Notes under the pieces: model-generated
The model's database searches: none
What the model saw: the letters and a program-made list of their open reading frames with translations, nothing else
What the model was told of the DNA's origin: nothing
DNA from: Argyresthia goedartella
Taxonomy: Eukaryota > Arthropoda > Insecta > Lepidoptera > Argyresthiidae
Assembly (NCBI GenBank): GCA_949825045.1
Contig: OX463815.1
Span: 35,579,356-35,643,355 of the forward strand
Direction of reading: 5' to 3'
DNA length: 64,000 nt
Translations under genes and position numbers: made by a program
In this document: positions 20,796-31,497 of the stretch, in pieces
Position numbering within the stretch: position 1 is the stretch's first letter
How the letters are laid out: every line of letters begins with the position of its first letter

Positions 20796-20843
20796 TAACA
20801 TTTTATATATTAATATATATATATATTAATATATAAAATGTTA
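20796..20843. repeat. Perfect 48-bp AT palindrome
   Basis: TAACATTTTATATATTAATA reads into its exact reverse complement with no spacer. It lies just before MITE K copy 1 and could extrude as a cruciform. Confidence 0.9.
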
Positions 20844-20852
20844 TACTCCTTT

Positions 20853-21054
20853 TGCCTTGATAACGTCTCATAAATCGATGAACGCCGGCTGCACGCACGA
20901 AAAAGTGTCACGTTCCATTGTCACGTGCCGCCTGAGCCGAGCGTGCAAGCGAGAGCGTGGAACAAACGATAGAGAGGCACGATCGGCCTAAGAGTTTCTT
21001 ATGATATTATCACGTAAAATTATCTTCCGTAAACCGACTTTACAGACAACCAAT
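20853..21054 (-). mobile_element. MITE family K, copy 1
   Basis: The reverse complement of this stretch matches 62915-63105: GTCTGTAAAGTCGGTTTACG, CGCTCTCGCTTGCACGCTCG, CCGGCGTTCATCGATTTATG and GACGTTATCA. Each copy has the inverted subterminal pair ACGTGATAA/TTATCACGT near its ends. There is no coding capacity, which fits a small non-autonomous DNA transposon. Confidence 0.75.
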
Positions 21055-21298
21055 TTTTTATTAGGTTTACTTGTAACTAACTATGTAAATAAATCTTGCA
21101 AGTTAAATTTGACCCATTACGCAGTTTCCGATTGAGCTAAAATTTGGAATAATTATGTCAGTTCGGTGACAATTACTGACGGGATTCTACCCGGGAATAA
21201 ATCCATTTTGGGAAAAAACGCGAAATGTTTTTTTTGTGGGTAAAACCGTTAAAACTACGCGGGCTAAACTACATGAAGGAATCACTTCTAGACAAATA

Positions 21299-21803
21299 AT
21301 ACTTTATCTACACACGTATCATAAACCCTCTTTACTGCGTTCAAAAACCGCACGTTGCGATCAGCATTATGTTAAACTACTTGGTAAAAATACGTTTCGT
21401 ATCTGGAAAACTACACATTTTGGTCATTATGTGTAGTTTTTCTACATATAATGACATTCAATTTTCGAACGCCGACGCCCACCCGCGTGCCGTCCCTAGT
21501 TTGTCTGTGAAGTTGGTACTGACATTCAAATTTCGAACGCCGACGCCCGTCTGCGTGAGGTTGGTACTAAAGAACAAGCTAAACAATTGCAGAACCACAA
21601 TGCCGGTCAAACATGCGATTCCTGAAAACATCAAAGAGAGCTTATGATATGTGTGTAGATAAACTAGTGTATGTAACTGTACATAATTAGGCATTAAAAC
21701 TCTCGAGTGATATTATTATGAAACTCGCCTTCGGCTCGTTTCATAAACCCACTCTCGAGTTTTAATGCCCTGCGTTATGCAGCAGTCACATAAACTACTA
21801 TTA
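21299..21803 (+). mobile_element. MITE family P, copy 2, with double nested hairpin
   Basis: Same family as 11570-11955, with left end TTATCTACACACGTATCATA and right end ACATAAACTACTATTA. It contains a roughly 60-bp direct duplication around GACATTCAAATTTCGAACGC. The CTCGAG hairpin (21692-21768) is present and holds a second palindrome in its loop (GAAACTCGCC, TTCG, GCTCGTTTC) that copy 1 lacks. Confidence 0.78.
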
Positions 21804-22009
21804 ACAATTCAATCACATACATTTATTTTCCTCAAAAGCCTTATCTGGCTCTATAATTCTCCAAGTAAGCCAGTTCTTATAGGTTTAACTGGCATCCAAT
21901 GCCATGGATACATTCCATGGCCGCAACTGTTTCGTCAACCTGCAGTTCAACACGAAATTTGTACATTGTGATATTCGAAAAAGGGATATTACAATGTTCA
22001 AGATTACTT
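21804..22009. other. No gene recognised
   Basis: Short stretch between MITE P and LINE-A1; its open frames lack motifs. It may be degraded LINE-A1 C-terminus. Confidence 0.4.
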
Positions 22010-22744
22010 AAATGACGGGACTGTATGTAGCCACATCGTGTTTTGTCTGATGTTCCTAACAGCATAAGCCGTAGAACTTAATTTACCAGCTTATTTATCT
22101 ATGTGGGGTCCCCACTGCAATTTGCTACCAATGTTGATTCCAAGATACTTCGTATTAATTACGAATTCTAACGTGCTGCTTTCTAACACTAAACTGGTCT
22201 CAACTTGCCTAACATTTGGAAGTGACAATTTGATACACTTGGTTTTACCAGCGTTTAACAATAAATTGTTAACTGTGAACCAATTCAAGGTTAAAGATAA
22301 AACACCATTAACATCATCAAAATATTATTTTTGTCGGTGAAGTATCATCAGCAAACAACGCTACGTCAGTCAATTTCTCCACCATGAAAGGCAGATTGTT
22401 AATAAATATCAGGAATAAGAAAGAGCCTAATATGGAACCTTGTGGAACGCCAATTTTCACACCCGATCCATCAAATTTATCGCCGTTGACTTCTGCCTAT
22501 AGATCCAACGCTTTATTTCAAACTCCGTTATGATTTAATTTCATGAGTATCTCATGATCATCACAATCAAATGCCTTTGCAGATCGTTAAAACCTCCGAT
22601 AATGGGGCCTCCCATGCAGAAGAAATATGAGATATGAGGGATCTGTAGTCGATTTACCCCTAGTAAAACCATATTGTTTGTGCGTGGAGTCGTGTGTTGT
22701 GTTCTTCAACCTTACAAGAATGAAGTGTGAGAGCCTTTGATTGA
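22010..22744 (-). pseudogene. LINE-A copy A1, downstream half
   Basis: The minus strand reads LNQRLSHFILVRLKN, then KQYGFTRGKSTTD, degraded sequence through the motif A, B and FADD region, then MNWFTVNNLLLNAGKTKCIK, NTKYLGINIGSKLQWGPHID and, after a frameshift, KLSSTAYAVRNIR. All align in order with LINE-A copy A2. The upstream half of the same copy is at 28735-29365: it ends with the KIFEK-type stretch exactly where LNQRLSHF would continue. A1 was thus one element, split at 22744/22745 by CR1-B copy 2. It is dead, with many frameshifts. Confidence 0.8.
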
Positions 22745-23659
22745 GTACACGAGAATTTACGAGCAGAGTGGTTGGACAGATGAACCCCAATAAACAGGCC
22801 ATACTTTCACAGCAAGAAATTCGAATTCCCAAGAACACAGATTTGGCGTTCAAAGCAAATGAAACCCTTGCATCAATATATATCGACAATACAAGCAACA
22901 ACAAGGACACTAAATGTCAGCAGCAAACGCATAATAAACGTCGAGTAATGATTTTAGGAGATGAGCAAGGTAGGGGAATGTCCATAATCCTTCAAGAACT
23001 TTTGGGTACCAATTTTGCTGTAGAGTCTATTATTAAACCTAATGCTACCATGGATAACGTTCTGAGATCATCATCGCTTTGCCAAAATTATGGTAAAAAT
23101 GATGTTATTATTGTGATTGGAGGCTCAAATGATAAGGACCCACTCAAATTACAATCCTTATTGTACTATAACCTAACCTAATAACCTTAGTAATCTTAAA
23201 AACAATGTTATAATCTGTAAAGCTGCTAGAAGCAAATATCTAAACAAAAACATGGTTAACGCAACTTTTAGGCACTTATGCTCACGTTTTGTAAACACCA
23301 CTTTCTTGAACACGGACGAAAATTATAATTTCGGAAATGTTCAGCTCAACAAAAATGAGTACACGTGCAGGCAATTACTACAAGAAATTCTTAGAATCGG
23401 CTATGCTCAGAAACTTTCAGATTACAAAGGATCCCAAATGGAGCGTCGTACTGAATTGCCTGTACTTGTAAATGTAGAGACCCAGACTGACCGTCTTACT
23501 AAATTGCCTGCAGTAGTTAATATAGAGACCCAAACGGACTGTGTTGAAATCAATCACAAAGATAATGGTAACGAAAACGAACATTATTTAAATGACAATG
23601 ATAATATAGATAATAATTCGAATATTAATAATAATGATAATATTTTTTTTCGTGCATAA
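22745..23659 (+). pseudogene. CR1-B copy 2 ORF1, 5'-truncated
   Basis: The frame to 23181 carries RRVMILGDEQGRGMSIILQE (block I) and DVIIVIGGSNDKDPL, in which the G-x-N-D block of SGNH hydrolases is complete, unlike copy 1. A frameshift follows at about 23165-23190. The last part (to 23659) has NKNEYTCRQLLQEIL and two tandem units, LPVLVNVETQTD and LPAVVNIETQTD, before an Asn/Asp-rich end NNDNIFFRA. The N-terminal coiled coil is missing. ORF2 begins 26 nt before the ORF1 stop. Confidence 0.78.
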
Positions 23660-26001
23660 CTGCCTTAATATATTTCACCAAAATATCAACGGTCTTGTTC
23701 ACAAATCGGACTTGTTAACTGCACACTTAGAAGAGCTTAAAACGACCGGAGTATCAGTAGATGTATTAGGAATAACGGAGCATAACATGATCGAGACCGA
23801 TATATACTCACTGAATATTGAAAACTACACGCTAGCTACATATTCTGCCAGAAGCACCCGAAGTAGCGGAGCGGCGGTACTTATTAAAAATAAACTTAAC
23901 TATAATGTAATTGATATAGCGAACTGTGATATCACCAATTCTGTTGAATGCTGTGGCATCACTCTGACTGACCACAATATAAATATTATTTGCGTTTACA
24001 GAAAAGCCAAGTACGATGTAAAGACTTTTGAGACCTTCTTTACAAATCTGGACAAACTGCTATCAAAACATTCACAAAATAAAAGAAAAACTATTTTGTG
24101 TGGAGATTTTAACATCGACCGACTTAAATCTAACAGATTCGTGGTTGAATTTGAAAATCTGCTATCAAATTATAATCTTAAACTCACATTCAATGAACCA
24201 ATACGTTTAACTAGTGGAACATATTTAGACAATTTTATCCATAATATACAAGGCTGTGAGGCTGAGATAGTAGAATTTGCGCTTTCCGACCATACTGGAC
24301 AAATACTTATATGCCCGGTTCAAAACCTTTGCAGCTTCCAAAATTGGTCAATTTATAGGCAAGATTATAGCATTGAGTACTTAAATAAGTTCAGGAAACA
24401 CATTTCAAGTCTTAGCTTTGCTGAAGTGTATAGCAGCAACGACGCCTATGAGGCTTTTAATGAGCTCCATCAAATGTTTAAACTTCTATATGATTTGTGT
24501 TTTCCAAAAATCAAGATTCGGATGACAAGCAATAAACGACCAAAGTGGGTGACGAAAGGAATCCAATTATTTTCAAAAAAGAAAAGAATGTTATTATGGC
24601 AATCAAGACAGTATCCTAGCCAACAAAATAAACAGATTTACAAAAACTATTCAAAGAGACTTTAAACAATTATAAAACTGACACAAAAATCTCAAAATGA
24701 GTATTTAATTAAAACATCAAATAATAAATCGAAGGCTACATGGAAAATAATAAACAGCTATAATAATAATAAGATGAAACCAAAAGATGACATAAAACAA
24801 ATTAAAATTGATGGCCAAATTTTTAATGATCCGCAAGAAATTTCGCAATTATTTAATGATTTCTACATCGATCAAATAACACAACATCGCATGAATCATA
24901 CTCTCACAAATAATCGCATATCCGTGCCTTTTAATCCCAATTCATTATTTTTAATGCCAACAACTCCGACCGAGGTATTTAAAATAATAATAAACCTAAA
25001 AAACACTAATAGTACTGGGTATGACAACTTGTCAACAAAGGTTATCAAATATGTGGCGGATCTGATAGCACCAGTTTTGAGCAGTATTATTAACCTATCA
25101 ATCCAGCAAGGCATATTTCCAGAAAAGCTCAAAACCTCAGTCATACGACCTCTGTTTAAGAAGAAAGATCGAGAAGACATGAGTTGCTATAGACCGGTTG
25201 CGCTGATCCCCATCCTATCAAAAGTTTTTGAAAAAGTATTTTACAATGCTCTTTATCAATACTTCGAGAAAAAAGGGCTATTTGTGGAAGAACAGAAGGG
25301 GTTTAGAAAGGGAAGAACGATAGACCTAGCTATATATGATTTTTTGGTACAGGTGATAACACATGTGGATAAAAAGATCCCTGTGTCCGCGTTATACATG
25401 GATATGACTAAAGCATTCGACTTCGTTGACCACGCCATTCTGGTAAATAAACTTTATGCTTATGGTGTTCGGGGTAATGTGCTAGAACTTGTTAAAAGCT
25501 ATTTGATCAACAGAGTACAGTTAACTCAGATCTCCAGAATCAACCCTAAAACGAAAACAGAAATTCAGTACTTGTCAGACCCGAGAATTGTACAATATGG
25601 AGTGCCGCAGGGTAGCGTGTTGGGACCATTATTGTTCCTTATTTATATCAATGATCTTCCTGCATCGGTATCTCATCCAATGGTATTGTTTGCAGATGAC
25701 AGTACCATGATTGCTGAGTGTCAAGACAAAAACACATATGAATCAGACATTAATAATTCTCTAAAAAACATTATTGGATGGCTAGAACGTAATCACCTTT
25801 TGATTAATCTTGACAAAACAAACATTATGACATTTAAAAATAATTACAATCAATCGACGAATAATAATCTTGACATACACTATAATAATAAGATAATCGA
25901 CATAGCAAATATAACAAAAATTTTAGGACTTTACATTGATTCACACTTGACATGGAAACCACAAATAGATCATTTATGTAAAAAGTTAAGTCAGTTTTCT
26001 T
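23634..26001 (+). pseudogene. CR1-B copy 2 ORF2: endonuclease and RT
   Basis: Starts MIIFFFVHNCLNIFHQNINGL. Endonuclease motifs: GITEHNM, TILCGDFNIDRL, TYLDNFIHNIQG and LSDHTGQ. One in-frame TAA at 24663-24665 follows NYSKRL; the frame then continues unchanged. RT motifs: CYRPVALIPILSKVFEK, EQKGFRKGRTIDLA, LYMDMTKAFDFVDH, YGVPQGSVLGPLLF and VLFADDSTMIAE. Coding similarity stops at LCKKLSQFSY (about 26001), where LINE-A2 begins, and resumes at 27951. Apart from one nonsense codon and the insertion, the copy is well preserved. Confidence 0.85.
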
Positions 26002-26003
26002 AT

Positions 26004-27948
26004 TTTTTTTTATTTTTTTTAACGTTTATTCTGTAAATAGGCCACAAGGGCACTTTCACATGTCATTTCATTTCATTTTTTACAGAACATTTGGTATTAT
26101 TATTTGTATCATATTATCAGAAAAAAAAAAGTACTTAATTATTGTTTCTGAGAGATGTAAAGAGTATCAAATGTCATAATAAAATAATTAAAATATAAAT
26201 AACAGAGATGTATAGTCTCTTTAGTGAATAATACAATGATGATAGGAGATGTAAATGGTCCCCACAGTCAAGAGTTGTATAATTAAATTAATCTTTGGAG
26301 GTGTAAAAGGCCTCCAAGTAAAAGAAACTCTGGCAGTGAGGATGCTCACAATTAATTAGAACAATTCAGTCCCAAGCATTTTTATCATCTATGTACTCTT
26401 TAATACTGTAGTAAGCTTTAGAAATAAGCCTTGGCTTGATGTATTTCTTGAACTTATTAATTGATAGATCTGTCAAAGTGCTTGGGAGTTTATTGTAAAA
26501 TCTTACACAATTACCCTTGAACGAGTTTTTTATTTTATGGAGCCGAGTAGTGGGCACTGCAAGTTTGTCCTTGTTTCTAGTATTAAAGTTATGTATATCA
26601 CAGTTTCTTCGAAAGTTAACAATGTTCTTATGGACATACATAATATTCTCGTAAATATATTGACTATGGACTGTCAATATATTTACTTCTTTAAACTTAT
26701 TTCTAAGAGAATCTCTATTATTCATTTTATAAATCGCACGAACAGCCCGCTTCTGCAGCACAAAAATAGTATTTATGTCAGCAGCACTGCCCCAGAGCAG
26801 AATACCGTAGGACATAATACTATGAAAATAACTAAAATAAACTAATCTGGCTGTTTTTAAATCTGTCAAGTGACGGATTTTCCTGCATGCAAAAGCTGCA
26901 GAGCTCAGTCTGTTCGATAGCTTATCAATATGTGGACCCCATTGGAGTTTGGAATCCAACGTTATACCTAGAAACACTGTGCTGGTTACCAATTCCAATT
27001 CCTCATTTTTAATTGTTATACATGTCTGATTATTTTTAACGTTAGTAGTAAGAAACTTAACACATTTAGTCTTTTTCTCATTTAATAGCAAATTATTAAC
27101 ATTAAACCAATTTACCACTCTTGATATGGTATTGTTCACGTGATCATCATTAGCGTGTTGGTTTCGCTTTGTTTTAAAAATAAGTGAGGTGTCATCAGCA
27201 AACAGTACCATATCATGACAGTCCCTTCCTAGATAGGGTAAGTCGTTTATATAAATGAGGAATAGGAAGGGTCCCAATATTGAGCCCTGTGGCACGCCCA
27301 AAGAAACCAATGATCCTGGTGATCGTTCTCCGTTTACGTCTACCCTTTCTATTCTTCCGTTCAGATAAGATTTTAACAAATTCAATGACGTGTCTCTAAC
27401 TCCATAATGATGTAATTTCCTGATCAATGTTTCATGACAAACGCAATCAAAAGCCTTAGATAAGACACAAAAAATGCCTAGGGCATCTTGTGACTCTTTC
27501 CAGGCATCAAAAATACTTTCAATGAACTGAATTCCGGCATCTGTTGTTGAACGACCGCGAGTGAATCCAAACTGTTTGTTATGCATTAGCTTATTTGATT
27601 CAAAATGATGTAATAGCTGTGATAAGATTAATTTCTCAAAAATTTTACTAAAAGTTGGTAGTATTGATATAGGTCTGAAATTGGTGGGGTCTTGAGTACG
27701 ACCTGCTTTGAAGAGGGGAATTATCTTACTTTGTTTCATTAAATCAGGAAATTCACCGCAGTCTATACAATTGTTGAAAATGACCGCTAGGTCAGGTGCA
27801 ATTAATTCGATCAGGGATTTAACGACGTGAACAGAGAGTCCCCAAAGATCATTCGTTTTCTTAACTTTTATCAATTTAAATGCCTTTACGACATCTGAAC
27901 TTGTGACGTGCTTAAAATTCAAGTATGAAGCACACTCTTAGACATTAT
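26004..27948 (-). mobile_element. LINE-A copy A2, 5'-truncated insertion
   Basis: Minus-strand LINE inserted in CR1-B copy 2. The 3' side (left) is an A/T tail (ATTTTTTTTTAACG on the plus strand), and both flanks contain a TCTTAT-type sequence (about 25997-26002 and 27948-27953), a plausible short target duplication. It lacks the endonuclease, as expected for 5' truncation during target-primed reverse transcription. It is the best preserved LINE-A copy in the window. Confidence 0.8.
26366..27922 (-). pseudogene. LINE-A2 reverse transcriptase, open but motif A mutated
   Basis: An uninterrupted 518-codon frame: [67 protein letters not shown] (residues 239-250), YGILLWGSAADINTIFVLQK, then SQYIYENIMYVHKN and NSFKGNCVRFYNKLPS near the C-terminus. 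Motif A reads FCVLSKAFDC (residues 151-160): Val153 stands where RTs carry the first catalytic Asp, so the enzyme should be dead although the frame is open. The frame opens at a TTG only because the insertion border lies just upstream; no true start is present. It is probably a Jockey-superfamily (CR1/Jockey) LINE. Confidence 0.82.
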
Positions 27949-27950
27949 CT

Positions 27951-28463
27951 TATGCACTCTACATCCTTTCAAAAGTAACTGGACAATCGGCTTTACTAAC
28001 AGTCTACCATGCCTTCGTCGCCTCAACTTTAAGATATGGGATTATATTCTGGGGGAACTCTACCGACAAAAATAAGGCGCTAAAAGCACAGAAACGGTGC
28101 ATAAGGTCAATCTGTACACTAAAGCCAACAGATAGCTGCATTCCTCATTTTAAAAGATTAAAATTATTAACGTTGCCATCATTATATATATATGAGACTG
28201 CTCTATTTGTAAAGACAAACTGGCAATTATTTAAGAAAATGAATAGTGAAAGAGAGGTCAAATTAAGTGCTCCTTTACGCTCCACTACGTTTTATGATAA
28301 GAGTATTTTAGGTATGGCGCCAAGGCTCTATAATAAGTTACCGAAATCAATTAGGGATGCTAACCAACTGCACTCATACAAGGCTTTACTGAGAAATTTC
28401 CTGGTCGAAAAGGCTTACTATAGTGTGCAGGAGTTCTTAGATGATAAATTGACAATGCATTAA
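27951..28463 (+). pseudogene. CR1-B copy 2 ORF2, C-terminal end
   Basis: Beyond the LINE-A2 insertion the plus strand reads LRYGIIFWGNSTDKNKALKA, then LPSLYIYETALFVKTN and LGMAPRLYNKLPKSIRD, ending EFLDDKLTMH. It aligns with the C-terminus of CR1-B copy 1 (VRYGIIFWGNATGRE, MPSLYIYETLVFVKSN). Function of this region is not defined; in many LINEs it contributes to RNA recognition. Confidence 0.82.
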
Positions 28464-28734
28464 AATAAAATATTGAATAATGATTACGACATGTACTAAT
28501 ATTAACTATAATAATTCATTTGTTATATAACTATATTGTACTAAAATAATAATTGTTAATAATATGTAAATTTTGCTAATTTATTTAATTACATATGTGA
28601 TAAAAAAAATGTATGTCTACATGGCAGAATATAGAGAAACTCTATGTGGCATTCTCTGTAAGAACTGTTGTAAACCTATATTCATGCAAATAAATAATAC
28701 TTTACTTTACTTTACTTTAGTATAATCTTTTCAA

Positions 28735-29365
28735 ATATTTTAGGCTGGAAAAACAGATATTGGTCTGAAATTTGAAGGAACACCCTTTTCTCCCGAGTTG
28801 AACAGAGGTAGAAGTTTTAGTTTACTGTGATTCATTAGGACTAGAAAAGCTCCATCTTCAACACATTTACTGAATATATAAGTTAGGTGTGGGGCTATAA
28901 CTAGTAGTATTGAACCAACTGAATTGAGTTTGACTGATATACACCACAGGTCTTCAGAATTTTTAAGTTAAGTAATCTTCGTTTTGATAATATCCTGACA
29001 TGATGTAATTTCAAATAAACATTATTGGCGCTGGTGTTGTTTTTTTAACAAAGTCTCTGCTTCTTATGGAGATGAATTTAGACGTTATTTTGTGAGTTAG
29101 GATACTTTGGTGAAGAATGTTTCGAAAGATTGAGCAACCTCAGCGTTGGATTTAACAACATCATCTTATCCTATCTTTAGACAGAAATCATCGTCCCTTG
29201 GTATAACTTTGCCAGTTTCACGGTTTATTATTTGCCAAACTGTTTTCATTTTATTATTTGAATTTTGCATTTTTTTATTAATGTGTAAAGTTTTTGCAGT
29301 TCTACAAACCAACTTGAAAGTTTTGGATATTTTTTTAACATACTTAGTCATAAAATTTTCACTTT
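28735..29365 (-). pseudogene. LINE-A copy A1, upstream half
   Basis: Degraded minus-strand frames contain KTVWQIINRETGKVIP at about 29200, then SEDLWCISVKLNSVGS, LVIAPHLTYIFSKCVEDGAF and LPLFNSGEKG, aligning with NDLWGLSVHVVKS, ELIAPDLAVIFNNCIDCGEF and IPLFKAG in A2. It ends next to the CR1-B tail with the KIFEK-type stretch and continues logically at 22744. At 29365 it abuts the 3' end of LINE-E. Confidence 0.72.
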
Positions 29366-29822
29366 TTTAAAACAAATTCGATACCCTCATGACGAATTCT
29401 AGTGCTTTCAATGTTTTACTGTCAGAGATAAGTTTGTTATCAATAATAACACCTTATACAATTTTCGAGTAAAAGTTACAAAGAAGCACTTAGCGGAATT
29501 TAAGTCCAACTTATTAATAGCGCAGTAATCATAAAGCCTGAGCATTTCACTCTGTAGGAGTTGAGATCTCGAGATCCCATTAACCACCCTGAATATCATC
29601 GGCAAATAACAGAAATCTTGTGTAAGTGAAACACATGTCAATATTATAAACATATAATATAAATAGGAGTAGACCTATAAGTGACTCCAGATGGCACACT
29701 CATTCAAGATGATATAAAACAGAAAATTTAGAACTACGGCTTGAGATCTTTCCGAAACATACGAAGCAAACCTGAATCTGTGCAGAGATCGCCACTAATA
29801 CCAACATTATTAAGCTTCTTCA
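29366..29822 (-). pseudogene. LINE-E, downstream RT part
   Basis: The minus strand reads KKLNNVGISGDL, then degraded VPSGV, a DDI scrap, and LYDYCAINKLDLNSAKCFFV, matching the RT after motif A of the related LINE-D (LNKLCNAGIHADL, NNKLELNISKCFYI). It continues the LINE-E copy whose upstream part ends at about 31498. It is truncated at 29365. Confidence 0.68.
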
Positions 29823-31497
29823 ATTTATTTATTTATACGGTCTTAGGAGGATCTTCAGAAAAATATAACAGGTTAACATGTCCTGAATGAATAAAAGAAT
29901 GCTAATTATAGGTACCTGCAAATAGAAATTGAAAAACATACATTGCCGCACAGGCACTGAAAGAAACCATAAAGGATGGTGACATATCAACAATGAAAAT
30001 AATTTGTAACTCTTGTAAGTTGAAAATAAGTGATTATTAACATAAGGTTTAAATGTGAAAGCAAAAGGGTAAAGCAAATATAACTTAGAAAGCAAATTAG
30101 TTAAGAAGGACGCGTACGGGAGGAGTACCTATGAGCTATTGGCAAAGTGTTCACAAGCCCACAGTCGTTTGACAGAGGGAACACTAGAGCAAAACAGGTC
30201 TATATTCAAGTGGGCAGGCAGACGATTGAAACTGTCGCAAGCACGTATAAGAAACTAATTCTGTCTATAGTTGGTACGTGCACGTTGAACGTGAATAGTA
30301 GGATGCTGTCTATATCGTAGTGTATCCGTACGTAGGCCAATATATGATAACAATTCACTTTTATCTAGTGTTCATATCATTATCATGTAGCATATGTCAT
30401 TTATTATTCGCCTGGTCTCAAGAGGTAGGAAGTGGTATTTCAAACAACTTTGTTCGTAGCCAGACAGACAGTCTTTGATTACTCATGTAGTCAAGATAAC
30501 GTAGGGTTTTTTTCTGTATAGCCTTAATACGAGATATATGGATATCATACCTGGGGTTCCCCACTTGCGATGCATACTCGAGGTGGCTCCTTACGAATGC
30601 ACAGAATAAAATCTTGATAGTTTTTAAGTTTTTAAAGTCAGTACATGCTCTCATTAGGAAACCCATGGCGTTATGTGATTTAGCTACTATGTTGTCTATG
30701 TGCATGCCAAATAAAAAATGGGAATCAAAAGTCATACCGAGGCCTCTCATACTACTAACTTTGGTTACAGATTGACTGTTGATTGAATAAGAGTAATTAA
30801 TTTTCGTTTCCGTGAAAAGGAGATATAAAAGCATTTTGAAATATTTAATTCAAGTTTATTATTTAAGCAATAGGTCTCCAAACGATCTAGACCTGTCTGT
30901 AGATTGTCGGCATCGTTACTAGTCCTAATTTCCTTCAAAATTTTCATATCATCTGCGTATAATAGCATTTTAGAATGTAAGAAACAGGTGTTAATATCAC
31001 TAATAAATATAATAAATAATAAAGGACCTAATAATAAGCCTTGAGGAACACCAGAAGGAATAAACATCCAGTTGGATGTGTAGCCCGCAAGTACCACAGC
31101 TTGATTACGATTCGAAATATGGGAGGAGAACCAACGAAGGAGATCTGCATGGATACCAGCGTTACAGAGTTTGTTTAATAGTATCTTATGGTCAATGCGG
31201 CCGAAACATTTACTGTAATCTGTATATACGATATCAACCTGATTACCATTGTCCATTCCTTTTGAAATAAATTCTGAGGTAAGCAATAAGTTAGATGTAG
31301 TTGACCGCTTTTTAAAAAAATCATTTTGCTCCTCCATGAAGTTAGACTTAAGCGCCGCGTATAGCTGATTGTAGATAATCATTTCAAGAATTTTAGCAAA
31401 TAGACATAATTTTGAGATGAAGCGATACTTTTCTACGAAACTTTTTTCTCCTTTTTATGTACTGGTGAAATAAAGGCTGACTTCCATGTTATTATAT
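29823..31497 (-). mobile_element. LINE-D, 5'-truncated, nested in LINE-E
   Basis: A minus-strand Jockey-superfamily RT fragment, ending on its 3' side in an AATAAATAAATT-type tail at 29822. Frames 30765-31382 and 30418-30834 carry DIVYTDYSKCFGRIDHKILL (motif A, second Asp replaced by Gly), IPSGVPQGLLLGPLLF and LLYADDMKILKE (catalytic Asp pair kept), then HLEYASQVGNP. The 5' edge is at the YNNMEVSLYF/TWKSAFISPVHK region, about 31497. The flanking LINE-E frame (SFDSIDHSI, then KKLNNVGI) closes neatly when this segment is removed. Confidence 0.72.

Larger units (their letters stand above)
22745..28725 (+). mobile_element. CR1-B copy 2, inserted in LINE-A1, split by LINE-A2
   Basis: Plus-strand LINE of the same family as 14577-19575: partial ORF1 (22745-23659), ORF2 start (23634-26001), a foreign LINE-A insertion (about 26004-27948), ORF2 end (27951-28463), 3' UTR and a tail of repeated ACTTT units (28693-28720). 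It is 5'-truncated, since ORF1 lacks the N-terminal coiled coil. The LINE-A1 frame resumes on both sides of it, so both borders are clear. Confidence 0.85.
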
